From an uncultured Enterobacteriaceae bacterium (GTDB taxonomy: Bacteria; Pseudomonadota; Gammaproteobacteria; Enterobacterales; Enterobacteriaceae), in assembly GCA_947631255.1 (NCBI GenBank), contig CANRKT010000013.1:1-63059 (forward strand): a DNA stretch of 63,059 nt, in the 5' to 3' direction. The notes beneath the pieces were generated by a model. The model did no database searches, was not told where the DNA came from, and saw only the letters and a program-made list of their open reading frames with translations. How positions within the stretch are numbered: the first letter of the stretch is position 1; every line of letters begins with the position of its first letter. Below, piece by piece: positions 25,997 through 36,755 of this stretch. The position numbers were made by a program, and so were the translations under genes.

Positions 25997-26953
25997 TCAT
26001 TGATAGACGGACGTGGAAAGTAAGTCTTTTTTGATATCGATTTTTTTATCCTGAGCCAGCATGTTGTTTTTTATCATAAAATCCTGATCAAGATTTAGAT
26101 TTTTAATATCTTCTTCGGTTATTTTTGGCTCAAAATCATATAGAGCGAATTGTTTTTTTGCTTCATCAAGGCTGATCTTTTGCTCTTTGGCAGTAATTTC
26201 CAACGCTTCTTCTGGATTATTTTTAATAAATTCAAGTGATTTCAAGTGCGCATTAAAATAGGCTTTAACCAGATCAGGATTGTTTTCTACCCAGTCTGAA
26301 CGTGCAGCAATCACCGTCACTGGATTAATTAAACCAGCACCATCAACCAATAATGTTGCACCTTTCTTTTCAGCGTTAATAACATGAGCACCAGCCAGTG
26401 TGGCAGCATCAACCTTACCGGTTAACAGTGCTGCATTCGCGGCAGGAATATCCATGTTAATATATTCAATATCATTCAGCGTGAGCCCTTCACTCGCCAA
26501 AGCAGCGGCTAACAATTGATTAAGTACAGTGCCTTTTGGACCTGCTACTTTTTTTCCTTTGAGGTCTTTCGCGGTTTTAATATTACTGTCTGTCGTCATA
26601 ATAGTATAAGCTTTAGGGCCCCGGGAAAAAGCACCTATAATTTCGACAGGTGCGCCATTCGCCCTGGCTAAAATCGCTGATGATGAGCCCAGTACGCTCG
26701 CAACATCAATTTTTCCGGCTGCCATCGCCTGAGTTTGTTGGGCACCAGAGTTAATGACAGCATTATTTACCTTAACGTTATAAGGCGCCATTGCTTCATC
26801 TAAAAAGCCTTTTTTATGCATCACAATCGACGGCATATTAAATGGTGAGATAACATAGGTAATATTTAACGTTTTTTCTTCTTGAGCAAAAGCAGACAAA
26901 GAAAAAGTAATTAGTGAAGCAAATAACATCACAGATTTTATCGCATGACGCAT
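25997..26953 (-). CDS. ABC transporter periplasmic substrate-binding protein (SsuA/TauA/NMT1-like)
   Basis: A 318-residue protein with a clear signal peptide (MRHAIKSVMLFASLITFSLS, cleavage after AFA near residue 23). The mature part fits the NMT1/SsuA-like binding-protein fold for sulfonates, nitrate, taurine or thiamine precursors: MPSIVMHKKGFLDEAMAPYN near 40 and a GSSSAILARANGAPVEIIGA segment near 85. ATG 26953 has AGGAT upstream; the frame is open 13 codons further but those would spoil the signal peptide. It delivers the ligand to the permease and ATPase encoded just upstream. The ligand cannot be read from sequence. Confidence 0.88.
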   Translation of the reverse strand: MRHAIKSVMLFASLITFSLSAFAQEEKTLNITYVISPFNMPSIVMHKKGFLDEAMAPYNVKVNNAVINSGAQQTQAMAAGKIDVASVLGSSSAILARANGAPVEIIGAFSRGPKAYTIMTTDSNIKTAKDLKGKKVAGPKGTVLNQLLAAALASEGLTLNDIEYINMDIPAANAALLTGKVDAATLAGAHVINAEKKGATLLVDGAGLINPVTVIAARSDWVENNPDLVKAYFNAHLKSLEFIKNNPEEALEITAKEQKISLDEAKKQFALYDFEPKITEEDIKNLNLDQDFMIKNNMLAQDKKIDIKKDLLSTSVYQ

Positions 26954-26963
26954 AGTATGGATC

Positions 26964-27692
26964 CTATAATGAATGGTTAGTAAGTTTATCAAACAGATAT
27001 CTACGCATTTTTACAACTTCACTCTGATCTATTTCACGCGGATAGTTTAAATCAACGTTCAAATCCTCGGTGATCTTTCCATGCTCCATAACAATCACAC
27101 GTTGGCCTAATAAAATGGCCTCTTCAATATCATGAGTGACAAAAACAACGGTATTCCCCATTTTTTGCCACCAAAAAAGTAACTCTTTCTGTAGCGAACT
27201 TTTAGTAAATGCATCAAGAGCTGAAAAGGGTTCATCAAGCAGTAATAAATCTGGCTGAGTGACCATCGTTCGCGCAATAGAAACACGCTGTTTCATTCCC
27301 CCGGATAATTGTTCAGGGTACATTGGGCCGGACTGTTCGAGTTTCACTAGCTGCAAAGCGTCTTTCACTTGCTGCTGAATAATCTGTTTGTCATTTTGTT
27401 GATATTGCAAACCAAAGGCTACGTTTTCAGATACGGTTAACCAAGGCATTAAACGGGGCTCTTGAAATATCACACCTACACGTGGGGTTTTACTACCAGA
27501 GAAGGTCATGTCACCACTATCAATCTGGCATAAATTGGCCATCACATGGATTAATGTACTTTTCCCACAACCACTTTTTCCAATGATTGTGACAAAAGAC
27601 CCTTGTTCAAGGGTTAAGTTGATATTATCAAGCGCGTGGGTCGTTCCCTTCTGGCCTGTATATTTAACGGTTAAATTATTAAGTTCTATCAT
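26964..27692 (-). CDS. ABC transporter ATP-binding protein (SsuB/TauB-like)
   Basis: A 242-residue ATPase. Walker A GKSGCGKST is near residue 38, the Q-loop is in GVIFQEPRLMPW near 75, the signature LSGGMKQR near 128, Walker B LLLLDEPFSALD near 150 and the H-loop in FVTHDIEEA near 185. The pattern is that of the nitrate/sulfonate/taurine importer subfamily. It begins 5 bases after the permease stop and its 3' end carries the ribosome site of the binding-protein gene. Confidence 0.92.
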   Translation of the reverse strand: MIELNNLTVKYTGQKGTTHALDNINLTLEQGSFVTIIGKSGCGKSTLIHVMANLCQIDSGDMTFSGSKTPRVGVIFQEPRLMPWLTVSENVAFGLQYQQNDKQIIQQQVKDALQLVKLEQSGPMYPEQLSGGMKQRVSIARTMVTQPDLLLLDEPFSALDAFTKSSLQKELLFWWQKMGNTVVFVTHDIEEAILLGQRVIVMEHGKITEDLNVDLNYPREIDQSEVVKMRRYLFDKLTNHSL

Positions 27693-27697
27693 TGTCT

Positions 27698-28483
27698 TTA
27701 TCGTTGCACCTGGTCAGCATGCCAAGGTGATAATTTATTAATGACTTTTGACAAAATATAATCGGTTAACATGCCCATAGTTCCAATCACAAATACGCCG
27801 ACTAAAATGATATCGGTTCGTGCCATTGATTCTGCATCGATCATCATGTAGCCAATCCCTGAACTGCTGGCGATAAGTTCTGCACCGACTAATGAACGCC
27901 AGCTAAAGCCAAGCCCTACACGTAAACCAATTAAAATAGAAGGTAAAGCTGAGGGAAGAAAAACTCTACGGTATATTTGCCACTTCTTTAATCCAAATAT
28001 TTTAGCAACTTCCACTAATTTTTTATCAACTTGCTCAACACCACCAATAAAATTAAAAAGTATTGGAAATAAACATCCTAAAATAATTACTGACACTTTC
28101 TGCTCTTCACCAATCCCTAACCATGACAGCAGTAGTGGGAGTAAAGCCAAAGGCGGAATTTGTCTTAAAAAATTCAGGGGTGGTGCGATGATACTTTTAA
28201 TTAAAGAACTGGAAAAAAGAAGGAATGTGAGAATAAGGGAAAGCATAATTGCCAGCGAGTATCCCCAGAAAATACGTTTCAGGGAGACAAGTAGATGCCG
28301 AAGTAACTCACCTGACATCAGCAGTTCATAGGCTGTTTTCAGAACAGTACCAGGATCCGGTAAGATGTATGTATTAAATTTTCCCGATAAACTACACAGC
28401 TTCCAGACAAAGATAAATACAATCAGAGTCGTAATAGCGATAAGATTATTTTTGTAACTGTTAACCGTGTTCATATCTTTCAT
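27698..28483 (-). CDS. ABC transporter permease (SsuC/TauC-like)
   Basis: A 261-residue inner-membrane protein with about six hydrophobic segments and the EAA loop (EVAKIFGLKKWQIYRRVFLP, near residue 160) that docks on the ATPase. It is the first gene of the four-gene operon, which in most ssu or tau operons is not the permease. ATG 28483 and ATG 28474 are both possible starts; neither has a strong ribosome site. The Fur-like box ends just 8 bases upstream. Base composition through the operon is A/T-rich compared with the neighbouring core genes. Confidence 0.9.
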   Translation of the reverse strand: MKDMNTVNSYKNNLIAITTLIVFIFVWKLCSLSGKFNTYILPDPGTVLKTAYELLMSGELLRHLLVSLKRIFWGYSLAIMLSLILTFLLFSSSLIKSIIAPPLNFLRQIPPLALLPLLLSWLGIGEEQKVSVIILGCLFPILFNFIGGVEQVDKKLVEVAKIFGLKKWQIYRRVFLPSALPSILIGLRVGLGFSWRSLVGAELIASSSGIGYMMIDAESMARTDIILVGVFVIGTMGMLTDYILSKVINKLSPWHADQVQR

Positions 28484-28490
28484 ATCAAAT

Positions 28491-28509
28491 AGTAATGATT
28501 ATCATTATA
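28491..28509 (-). promoter_or_regulatory. Fur box in front of the ABC/monooxygenase operon
   Basis: AGTAATGATTATCATTATA matches the 19-base Fur consensus GATAATGATAATCATTATC at 15 positions, and the core is a near-perfect palindrome. It lies immediately upstream of the permease start, so iron-bound Fur would block transcription or initiation. Confidence 0.75.
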
Positions 28510-28616
28510 TAGATATGATTTATGTGAGTCTAGTCACATAAATCGGTAATTGATACCCATTCACTTATGTTCGAAATAATTTTATTTCCCCGGTAATTTC
28601 TGACAGTCATGCCCTA

Positions 28617-28656
28617 GAAAACGACCTCTGTAGCTGAGCTATCAGAGGTCGTTTTC
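28617..28656 (-). terminator. Terminator after lptG
   Basis: A 14-base perfect stem (GAAAACGACCTCTG / CAGAGGTCGTTTTC) with a 12-base loop, 15 bases past the lptG stop. Confidence 0.75.
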
Positions 28657-28671
28657 CAGGTAGTGCAGGTA

Positions 28672-29751
28672 TTAATTAGAGCGTTTCATCATCAGCCACA
28701 GACTTAATAACAGGAAGGTGGCACTGGGCAGTAATGCCCCTAATATTGGTGGAATATGATACACCAGACTCAACGGGCCGAAGATTTGGTCAAGAACGTA
28801 AAACAGGAAACCAAAGCTGATCCCGGTAACGACTCGTACCCCCATCGCTACACTACGCAGTGGGCCGAAGATAAATGACAACGCCATCAGCATCATTACT
28901 GCCACCGAGAACGGTGCAAAGATTTTACTCCACATATTAAGCTGATAACGCCCGGCATCCTGGCCACTGGCTTTAAGATAGTTAACATAATCATAAAGCC
29001 CGGTTATAGACAGCGCCTCAGGTGATAAGGCCACCACTCCCAGCTTGTCCGGAGTCAGGTTGGTCGCCCACTCACTACTGACTGTCTGAGAACCGACAAT
29101 TTGCAGCGGATCGGTTAAGTCAGACTTATCAACCTGCGATAGTCTCCACACCTTATTATCCGCGTCATATTTTGCCGATAAAGCATAGCGAATGGACTGC
29201 AGCTGACGCTGTGAGTCAAAGCTGTAGATACTGACTCCCGCCAGTTCAGCGTCATTTTTTACCCGTTCGATATAGATAAAATCATGACCATCTTTAGCCC
29301 ACAAACCATTCTGTGTTGACAGTAATGAGCCACCCAGCAGCATCTGCGCCCGATAGTTACGTGCCATCTGCTCGCCCTGTGGAGCGACCCATTCACCGAT
29401 TGCCATGGTCAGTATCACCAACGGTATCGCAGTTTTCATCACCGAGGAGGCAATTTTCAGACGGGTATAACCTGCCGCCTGCATCACCACCAGTTCACTA
29501 CGTTGCGCCAGCGCCCCCAGCCCTAACAAGGCACCTAACAGGGCCGCCATAGGAAAGAAGATTTGAATATCTTTCGGGACGCTAAGCAGGGTATAGAGCC
29601 CCGCGCCCAGCGCTGAATAACTGCCCTGCCCGGTTCTTTTTAACTGATCAACGAACTTAATAATCGCTGACAGCGACACCAGCATAAACAGCGTCATCAA
29701 TATGGTATTGAGAATGGTTTTACCAATATAACGGTCTAGAACACCAAACAT
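28672..29751 (-). CDS. lptG: LPS export ABC transporter permease LptG
   Basis: A 359-residue inner-membrane protein of the LptF/LptG family: three transmembrane segments at the N-terminus, a periplasmic beta-jellyroll domain (about residues 130-260) and three more at the C-terminus. With LptF and the LptB ATPase it extracts lipopolysaccharide from the inner membrane and passes it to LptC. MFGVLDRYIGKTIL is the usual start. It abuts the lptF stop with no spacing, so the two are translationally coupled. In E. coli lptFG also lies opposite pepA, as here. Confidence 0.97.
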   Translation of the reverse strand: MFGVLDRYIGKTILNTILMTLFMLVSLSAIIKFVDQLKRTGQGSYSALGAGLYTLLSVPKDIQIFFPMAALLGALLGLGALAQRSELVVMQAAGYTRLKIASSVMKTAIPLVILTMAIGEWVAPQGEQMARNYRAQMLLGGSLLSTQNGLWAKDGHDFIYIERVKNDAELAGVSIYSFDSQRQLQSIRYALSAKYDADNKVWRLSQVDKSDLTDPLQIVGSQTVSSEWATNLTPDKLGVVALSPEALSITGLYDYVNYLKASGQDAGRYQLNMWSKIFAPFSVAVMMLMALSFIFGPLRSVAMGVRVVTGISFGFLFYVLDQIFGPLSLVYHIPPILGALLPSATFLLLSLWLMMKRSN

Positions 29752-30852
29752 TTATACCGCTCCTTTGCTGCTAAAGCGGGCACGTACTTTACGTACGGGG
29801 ACTGTATCCCAGAGGTTCAATGCTATCGCTAATAGCAGATACAGCAGATTAACGCCCCACATTCCCAGCATGGGATCAATTTTGCCATTGGAGGCACTGG
29901 ATCGGAGTGAGCTTTGTAGCAGGAAAAACACCAGATATAACAGCATTGCCGGTAACATCGACAGTACGCGGCCCTGACGCGGATTGACCACGCTCAAGGG
30001 AACGACCATCAGCGCCATAATAATCACCGACATAATCAAGGTGATACGCCAATGTAACTCTGCCCGTAGCTCAGGTTCATCACTGTTCCACAGCGTAGAC
30101 ATCGCCATCTGGCTGGTATCCGATGGATCCAGAACCACGTTTTGGTGGCCGACAACAGCCTGATAATCTTTAAAGTCAGTGATACGGAAGTCACGCAGCA
30201 ATGCCGTTCCTTCAAAACGCGTGCCAGCATTTAAGGTCACCACTTGTGAGCCGTCAGCACGAACAGAAAGTTGCCCCGCATCAGCCACCACAACTGACGG
30301 GCGGGTATTACCACTCGGTCGTGTCTGAGCCAGGAACACATCCTGGAAATGGGCACCCTTAACGTTTTCGATAAACAATACCGAACGACCGTCACTGGTT
30401 TGCTGGAATTGTCCTTGTGCCAGAGCCGCAACGCCAGGATTCGCTTTCGCTTCCGCCAGCACCTCTTCCTGATAGCGAGCCGACCAGGGGCTGAGCCACA
30501 CCACGTTGACTGTCGCTATCACACCGGTAAACAGCGCCAAGATCATCGCGGCTTTCACCAGTACTGATTTACCTAAACCACAGGCATGCATCACCGTTAT
30601 CTCACTTTCGGTGTATAATCGCCCTAAGGTCATCAATAAGCCAAGGAAAAGGCTTAGTGGCAAGATTAATTGTGCCATTTCAGGCACCCCTAAACCCAGT
30701 AGCGACAGAACCAAGTGAGTAGGTATCTCACCATCCACTGCAGCACCGAGGATCCTCACTAACTTCTGACAAAAGAAGATCAGTAACAGGATAAAAAGGA
30801 TAGCCAATTGGCTCTTGAGTGTCTCACGAACCAGATATCTTATGATAATCAC
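29752..30852 (-). CDS. lptF: LPS export ABC transporter permease LptF
   Basis: A 366-residue partner of LptG with the same layout: N-terminal membrane segments beginning MIIIRYLVRETLKSQLAILF, a periplasmic domain (about 125-265) and three C-terminal membrane segments. It forms the heterodimeric channel of the LptB2FG lipopolysaccharide extractor. It is divergent from pepA across a 276-base gap, which holds the promoters of both operons. Confidence 0.97.
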   Translation of the reverse strand: MIIIRYLVRETLKSQLAILFILLLIFFCQKLVRILGAAVDGEIPTHLVLSLLGLGVPEMAQLILPLSLFLGLLMTLGRLYTESEITVMHACGLGKSVLVKAAMILALFTGVIATVNVVWLSPWSARYQEEVLAEAKANPGVAALAQGQFQQTSDGRSVLFIENVKGAHFQDVFLAQTRPSGNTRPSVVVADAGQLSVRADGSQVVTLNAGTRFEGTALLRDFRITDFKDYQAVVGHQNVVLDPSDTSQMAMSTLWNSDEPELRAELHWRITLIMSVIIMALMVVPLSVVNPRQGRVLSMLPAMLLYLVFFLLQSSLRSSASNGKIDPMLGMWGVNLLYLLLAIALNLWDTVPVRKVRARFSSKGAV

Positions 30853-31128
30853 ATTAAATACACCTGTGAAAACGAGTTCTTTTGCAGGAAAATTGCTTGT
30901 TTCATCGCTTATACGTCATTTATTCTCTTTAATCGTCGAAAACAGCGCTAAGATTAAAAAGCCCGGCGAAGTTGAGCAACAGGGCAATGCTAAGACGAAC
31001 CTAAAAACGTATAAAACTATCCGTTAAGATTAACACGAAGTCATCGCAACAGCGGACATGAGTTAACAAGGCTTTTAATTCTAGCCTGTCCTCCCCGCCG
31101 TTGTCTTTAAGATTCAGGAGCGTAGTGC

Positions 31129-32640
31129 ATGGAGTTCAGTGTAAAAAGCGGTAGCCCCGAAAAACAGCGTAGTGCATGTATCGTTGTCGGAGTTTTTGAG
31201 CCGCGTCGCCTGTCCCCGATAGCCGAACAACTCGATAAAATCAGCGATGGTTACATCAGCGCCCTGCTGCGTCGTGGTGAGCTGGAAGGGAAGCCGGGGC
31301 AAACCTTATTGCTACATCACGTACCCAACGTGTTGTCTGAGCGCGTTTTATTAATTGGTTGTGGTAAAGAGCGCGAGCTTGATGAACGCCAGTTTAAACA
31401 AGTGATTCAGAAAACCATCAATGCCCTCAATGACACCGGATCGATGGAAGCAGTCTGCTTCCTTACCGAACTGCACGTTAAAGGGCGCAACACCTACTGG
31501 AAAGTTCGCCAGGCCGTAGAAACAGCAAAAGAGACGCTGTACAGCTTCGAACAACTGAAAACCAACAAAAGCGAACCACGTCGCCCGCTGCGTAAAATGG
31601 TTTTCAATGTACCGACTCGCCGCGAACTCACCTGTGGTGAACGTGCTATTTCGCACGGTCTGGCTATCTCTTCAGGTATTAAGGCTGCCAAAGATTTAGG
31701 CAATATGCCGCCTAATATTTGTAACGCGGCGTATCTGGCTTCCCAGGCACGTCAGCTGGCAGACTCATTTAGCACCAATATTGTGACCAGAGTGATTGGC
31801 GAACAGCAGATGAAAGAGTTAGGTATGCACTCTTATCTGGCCGTTGGCGCAGGTTCACAGAATGAATCACTGATGTCGGTGATTGAGTATAAAGGGAATC
31901 CTGACCCTGATGCGCGTCCAATTGTGCTGGTTGGTAAAGGACTGACTTTCGACTCCGGCGGTATTTCAATTAAACCTGCCGAAGGCATGGACGAAATGAA
32001 GTACGATATGTGTGGAGCGGCGTCGGTCTATGGCGTGATGCGGATGGTGGCAGAACTCGGATTACCGCTGAATGTGGTCGGTATCCTTGCTGGCTGTGAA
32101 AATATGCCAGGGGGGCGTGCTTATCGTCCGGGTGATGTCCTTACCACCATGTCGGGACAGACGGTTGAAGTTCTGAATACCGATGCTGAAGGCCGTCTGG
32201 TACTCTGTGACGTCCTGACCTACGTTGAACGTTTTGAACCCGAAGTCGTGATTGACGTGGCGACCCTGACGGGTGCCTGTGTGATTGCCCTTGGCCATCA
32301 TATTACCGGCCTGATGTCGAACCACAATCCACTGGCACACGAGCTGGTGAGTGCTTCTGAACTGTCGGGTGACCGGGCCTGGCGTTTACCGATGGCAGAT
32401 GAGTTCTACGATCAGTTAAACTCTAATTTTGCCGATATGGCCAATATTGGCGGTCGTCCGGGTGGCGCGATTACCGCAGCCTGCTTCCTGTCACGCTTTA
32501 CGCGCAAGTATCACTGGGCACACCTGGATATTGCTGGCACAGCATGGCGTTCAGGCCAGGCAAAAGGCGCGACAGGTCGTCCAGTCGCACTGCTGTCTCA
32601 GTTTTTACTGAATCGTGCTGGATTTAATGCCGAAGAGTAA
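31129..32640 (+). CDS. pepA: Leucyl aminopeptidase / DNA-binding protein PepA
   Basis: A 503-residue M17 leucyl aminopeptidase, the full E. coli length. The C-terminal catalytic domain has [15 protein letters not shown] near residue 270 (metal-binding Lys and Asp) and the family signature NTDAEGRL near 350. PepA is a hexameric Mn/Zn enzyme and also a DNA-binding protein that aids XerCD recombination at cer-type sites and represses carAB. A ribosome site AGGAG stands 6 bases ahead of the ATG. holC follows after 117 bases. Confidence 0.97.
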   Translation: MEFSVKSGSPEKQRSACIVVGVFEPRRLSPIAEQLDKISDGYISALLRRGELEGKPGQTLLLHHVPNVLSERVLLIGCGKERELDERQFKQVIQKTINALNDTGSMEAVCFLTELHVKGRNTYWKVRQAVETAKETLYSFEQLKTNKSEPRRPLRKMVFNVPTRRELTCGERAISHGLAISSGIKAAKDLGNMPPNICNAAYLASQARQLADSFSTNIVTRVIGEQQMKELGMHSYLAVGAGSQNESLMSVIEYKGNPDPDARPIVLVGKGLTFDSGGISIKPAEGMDEMKYDMCGAASVYGVMRMVAELGLPLNVVGILAGCENMPGGRAYRPGDVLTTMSGQTVEVLNTDAEGRLVLCDVLTYVERFEPEVVIDVATLTGACVIALGHHITGLMSNHNPLAHELVSASELSGDRAWRLPMADEFYDQLNSNFADMANIGGRPGGAITAACFLSRFTRKYHWAHLDIAGTAWRSGQAKGATGRPVALLSQFLLNRAGFNAEE

Positions 32641-32757
32641 ATGATTGCCAGTAATGGCATGATGTATATACCCAAAATAATTTGACGTATGGCAGGTATA
32701 GCAGTCTGAACCTTGGTTCAGACTGCTATTTGATACCAACAGACTAAAACGGACCCC

Positions 32758-33216
32758 ATGAAAAACACGACCTTTTATCTGCTCGATAACGACACCCCGC
32801 GCAATGGTCTCAACGCCGTTGAGCAACTCGTGTGTGAGCTGGCAGCAGAAAAGTTTCGTGCCGGCAAACGGGTGTTAGTCGCCTGCGAAAATGAACAGCA
32901 GGCAATACGCCTGGATGAAGCGCTCTGGCAGCGTGATGTGCAGGCCTTTGTGCCGCATAATCTGGCTGGAGAAGGTCCGCGTTACGGCGCACCGGTTGAA
33001 CTGGCATGGCCGGAACGTCGCGGCAGCACACCCCGAGATGTATTAATCAGTTTGCTGCCCTGGTTCGCAGATTTTGCCACCGCTTTCCTTGAGGTGATAG
33101 ACTTCGTGCCTGACGAAGTATCCCAGAAACAACTGGCTCGCGAACGCTATAAAGCCTATCGCGTTGCCGGTTTCCACTTGACTACGGCGACCTATACCCC
33201 GCCGGGAACGACATAG
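32758..33216 (+). CDS. holC: DNA polymerase III chi subunit HolC
   Basis: A 152-residue chi subunit of the clamp-loader complex; it links the loader, through psi, to single-strand binding protein. Recognisable parts are FYLLDND at the N-terminus, VEQLVCELAAEKFRAGKRV near 20-40 and RERYKAYRVAGFHL-like C-terminus. It is six bases upstream of valS, as in E. coli, and probably in one transcript with it. Length and order are normal. Confidence 0.96.
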   Translation: MKNTTFYLLDNDTPRNGLNAVEQLVCELAAEKFRAGKRVLVACENEQQAIRLDEALWQRDVQAFVPHNLAGEGPRYGAPVELAWPERRGSTPRDVLISLLPWFADFATAFLEVIDFVPDEVSQKQLARERYKAYRVAGFHLTTATYTPPGTT

Positions 33217-33222
33217 CAGACC

Positions 33223-36078
33223 ATGGAAAAGACATATAACCCGCAAGATATCGAACAGCCGCTTTACGAGCACTGGGAGCAGCAAGGCTACTTTAAACCT
33301 AATGGCGACCAAAGCCAGGAAAGCTTCTGTATCATGATCCCGCCGCCGAATGTCACCGGTAGTTTGCATATGGGTCACGCCTTCCAGCAAACCATCATGG
33401 ACACCATGATCCGTTACCAGCGTATGCAAGGTAAAAATACCCTCTGGCAAGCCGGTACTGACCATGCGGGTATCGCCACCCAAATGGTGGTTGAACGTAA
33501 AATTGCTGCCGAAGAAGGTAAAACCCGCCATGACTACGGTCGTGATGCTTTTATCGAAAAAATCTGGCAATGGAAAGCAGAATCTGGCGGTACCATTACC
33601 CGTCAGATGCGTCGTCTCGGCAACTCTGTAGACTGGGAGCGTGAACGCTTCACGATGGACGAAGGCTTGTCCAACGCGGTCAAAGAAGTGTTCGTTCGTC
33701 TGTATAAAGAAGACTTAATTTACCGTGGCAAACGCCTGGTAAACTGGGATCCTAAACTGCGCACCGCTATTTCCGATTTAGAAGTGGAAAACCGCGAGTC
33801 GAAAGGTTCCATGTGGCACCTGCGTTATCCTTTAGCCGATGGCGCTAAAACCAGTGACGGTAAAGACTACCTGGTGGTTGCGACGACCCGTCCGGAAACG
33901 GTGCTGGGTGATACTGGCGTTGCCGTAAACCCTGAAGATCCGCGCTATAAAGATCTGATCGGTAAATTCATTACCCTGCCACTGACTGGCCGCCGTATCC
34001 CGATTCTGGGTGATGAACACGCGGACATGGAAAAGGGTACCGGTTGCGTAAAAATCACACCTGCTCATGACTTTAATGACTATGAAGTCGGCCGTCGTCA
34101 TCAGTTGCCGATGATCAATATTCTGACGTTTGACGGTAATATCCGTGACGAAGCAGAAATATTTGATACCAAAGGTGAGCCTTCAACCCTTTATAGCTGC
34201 GATATTCCAGCCGCCTTCCAGAGCCTTGAGCGTTTTGCTGCCCGTAAAGCCGTGGTTGCTGCTTTTGATGAGTCAGGTCTGCTGGATGAAATAAAATCCC
34301 ACGACTTAACCGTCCCTTATGGCGACCGTGGTGGTGTGGTGATTGAGCCAATGCTCACCGATCAGTGGTATGTCCGTACTGCTCCGCTGGCAAAAGTGGC
34401 CGTAGAAGCCGTTGAGCAAGGCGATATCCAGTTCGTACCAAAACAGTACGAAAATATGTACTTCTCCTGGATGCGCGATATTCAGGACTGGTGTATTTCC
34501 CGTCAGCTGTGGTGGGGACACCGTATTCCTGCCTGGTATGATGACCAGGGCAATGTCTATGTCGGTCGTGATGAAGCCGAAGTCCGAAGCGAAAATAACC
34601 TGGCTGCCGATGTGGTTCTGAATCAGGACGAAGACGTGCTGGATACCTGGTTCTCTTCCGGCCTGTGGACCTTCTCAACACTGGGCTGGCCAGAAAATAC
34701 CGAAGCACTGCGTACCTTCCACCCAACCAGCGTGATGGTCAGTGGTTTCGATATTATCTTCTTCTGGATTGCGCGCATGATCATGCTGACCATGCACTTC
34801 ATCAAAGATGAGGACGGCAAGCCGCAGATACCGTTTAAAACTATCTACATGACCGGTCTTATCCGTGATGATGAAGGGCAGAAAATGTCCAAGTCCAAGG
34901 GTAACGTTATTGACCCACTGGATATGGTTGACGGTATTTCGCTGGAAGACCTGCTGGAAAAACGTACCGGTAATATGATGCAGCCGCAAATGGCGGAAAA
35001 AATCCGTAAGCGTACTGAAAAACAGTTCCCGAACGGTATTGAGCCACACGGTACTGATGCCCTGCGCTTTACTCTGGCAGCCCTCGCCTCTACCGGCCGC
35101 GATATCAACTGGGATATGAAGCGCCTGGAAGGTTATCGTAACTTCTGTAATAAGCTGTGGAACGCCAGTCGTTTCGTGCTGATGAATACCGAAGAGCAGG
35201 ATTGTGGCTTTAACGGCGGTGAGTTAGTACTGTCACTGGCAGATAACTGGATCCTGGCTGAATTTAACCGCACGGTGAAAGCTTACCGTGAAGCGCTGGA
35301 CAACTATCGCTTTGATATTGCAGCTAACATTCTGTATGAATTCACCTGGAACCAGTTCTGTGACTGGTATCTTGAGCTGACCAAACCGGTAATGAATGGC
35401 GGCTCTGAAGCTGAGCTGCGTGGAACACGTAATACACTGGTGAACGTGCTGGAAGGTTTGCTGCGCCTGGCGCACCCAATCATTCCATTTATCACTGAAA
35501 CCATCTGGCAGCGCGTGAAAACGCTGAAAGGTATTACCGCAGACACCATTATGCTGCAACCTTTCCCGGCGTTTGATGCAAGTCTTGACGATACTGTTGC
35601 GCTGGCCGATACCGAATGGCTGAAGCAGGCGATTACCGCAGTCCGTAATATTCGCGCAGAAATGAATATCTCTCCGGGTAAACCGCTGGATGTTCTGCTA
35701 CGTGGAGTCAGTGCCGAGGTTGAGCGTCGGGTGAATGAAAACCGTAGCTTCCTGCTGAATCTGGCCCGTCTCGATAGCATTACTATTCTGCCTGCCAGCG
35801 ATAAAGGCCCGGCGTCTGTCACCAAGATTATTGAGGGTGCAGAACTGCTGATCCCAATGGCCGGATTTATCGATAAAGATGCTGAACTGGCGCGTCTGGC
35901 AAAAGAAGTCGCTAAAGTAGAAGCTGAAATTGGTCGTATCGAGAGCAAACTGTCCAACGAAGGTTTTGTTGCCCGCGCGCCGGAAGCCGTCATTGCTAAA
36001 GAGCGTGAAAAGCGGGACGGTTATGCCGATGCTAAAGCTAAGCTTATCGAGCAACAATCTGTCATTGCTGCGCTGTAA
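33223..36078 (+). CDS. valS: Valyl-tRNA synthetase
   Basis: A 951-residue class I aminoacyl-tRNA synthetase that charges tRNA-Val and edits threonine. The HIGH-type motif is [13 protein letters not shown] near residue 42-54, the KMSKSKGNV motif near 554, and the CP1 editing domain with [12 protein letters not shown] lies near 222. The C-terminus has the expected coiled-coil arm ([20 protein letters not shown]). Length matches E. coli ValS. A strong terminator follows 13 bases after the stop. Confidence 0.98.
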   Translation: MEKTYNPQDIEQPLYEHWEQQGYFKPNGDQSQESFCIMIPPPNVTGSLHMGHAFQQTIMDTMIRYQRMQGKNTLWQAGTDHAGIATQMVVERKIAAEEGKTRHDYGRDAFIEKIWQWKAESGGTITRQMRRLGNSVDWERERFTMDEGLSNAVKEVFVRLYKEDLIYRGKRLVNWDPKLRTAISDLEVENRESKGSMWHLRYPLADGAKTSDGKDYLVVATTRPETVLGDTGVAVNPEDPRYKDLIGKFITLPLTGRRIPILGDEHADMEKGTGCVKITPAHDFNDYEVGRRHQLPMINILTFDGNIRDEAEIFDTKGEPSTLYSCDIPAAFQSLERFAARKAVVAAFDESGLLDEIKSHDLTVPYGDRGGVVIEPMLTDQWYVRTAPLAKVAVEAVEQGDIQFVPKQYENMYFSWMRDIQDWCISRQLWWGHRIPAWYDDQGNVYVGRDEAEVRSENNLAADVVLNQDEDVLDTWFSSGLWTFSTLGWPENTEALRTFHPTSVMVSGFDIIFFWIARMIMLTMHFIKDEDGKPQIPFKTIYMTGLIRDDEGQKMSKSKGNVIDPLDMVDGISLEDLLEKRTGNMMQPQMAEKIRKRTEKQFPNGIEPHGTDALRFTLAALASTGRDINWDMKRLEGYRNFCNKLWNASRFVLMNTEEQDCGFNGGELVLSLADNWILAEFNRTVKAYREALDNYRFDIAANILYEFTWNQFCDWYLELTKPVMNGGSEAELRGTRNTLVNVLEGLLRLAHPIIPFITETIWQRVKTLKGITADTIMLQPFPAFDASLDDTVALADTEWLKQAITAVRNIRAEMNISPGKPLDVLLRGVSAEVERRVNENRSFLLNLARLDSITILPASDKGPASVTKIIEGAELLIPMAGFIDKDAELARLAKEVAKVEAEIGRIESKLSNEGFVARAPEAVIAKEREKRDGYADAKAKLIEQQSVIAAL

Positions 36079-36091
36079 TTAGCTGAAGTTA

Positions 36092-36125
36092 GCTGTCTGG
36101 AGAAACCGAATATTCTCCAGACAGC
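36092..36125 (+). terminator. Terminator after valS
   Basis: A 12-base perfect stem (GCTGTCTGGAGA / TCTCCAGACAGC) with a 10-base loop just after valS. Confidence 0.8.
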
Positions 36126-36177
36126 CGTTCTCGCGAGCAGAAGTAAGTAAAATAATAAACTTTCAAACGAGCAATGT

Positions 36178-36687
36178 ATGAGTCTAGCTATACTGGCTGA
36201 ACCCCAATGCCTGTTGCGCCGGATAGCGCCCCATGACAATCCGGCTATCGCGCGGGTTATTCGCCAGGTTTCCGCTGAATATGGGTTAACGGCCGATAAA
36301 GGTTATACCGTTGCTGATCCTGATCTCGACGAACTGTACCAGGTGTATAGCAAACCTGGATTTGCGTTCTGGGTCGTGGAATATGACGGCGAAGTGGTTG
36401 GTGGTGGAGGCATTGCTCCCCTGTTATGCAGTCAGCCTGATATCTGTGAACTACAGAAGATGTATTTTTCTTCTGTGGTGCGTGGCAAAGGCTTAGCCAA
36501 AAAGCTGGCACTACTGGCCATGGACTACGCACGAGAACAGGGTTTTAAACAGTGCTACCTTGAGACAACCGCTTTTCTGAAAGAAGCGATTGGGTTATAT
36601 GAACACTTAGGTTTTGTCCATATTGATGAACCCCTGGGTTGTACCGGTCATGTGGATTGTGAAGTGAGAATGCTCAAACCCTTGTAA
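36178..36687 (+). CDS. yjgM: GNAT-family acetyltransferase YjgM
   Basis: A 169-residue GNAT N-acetyltransferase. The acetyl-CoA-binding region is [20 protein letters not shown] near residue 100-120 (R-G-x-G-L/A form), followed by CYLETTAF and [12 protein letters not shown], the typical beta5-helix end of the fold. E. coli yjgM lies in the same valS-argI neighbourhood. The substrate is not known. It is convergent with uhpT. Confidence 0.88.
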   Translation: MSLAILAEPQCLLRRIAPHDNPAIARVIRQVSAEYGLTADKGYTVADPDLDELYQVYSKPGFAFWVVEYDGEVVGGGGIAPLLCSQPDICELQKMYFSSVVRGKGLAKKLALLAMDYAREQGFKQCYLETTAFLKEAIGLYEHLGFVHIDEPLGCTGHVDCEVRMLKPL

Positions 36688-36710
36688 TACCCCAGCCCGA
36701 TAAAACACTG

Positions 36711-36734
36711 CAGCCAGAGGATAACCCCTGGCTG
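36711..36734. terminator. Terminator between yjgM and uhpT
   Basis: CAGCCAGAGG / CCCCTGGCTG stem with one mismatch and a 4-base loop, between convergent genes, so it may serve both. Confidence 0.6.
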
Positions 36735-36755
36735 TATTCTGTCACTTCCGTTCTG

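Noticed and set aside
35304-35993. 229-residue open frame antisense to valS
   Set aside because: It is a shadow of the strongly coding valS frame, Arg/Ser-rich and without family resemblance.
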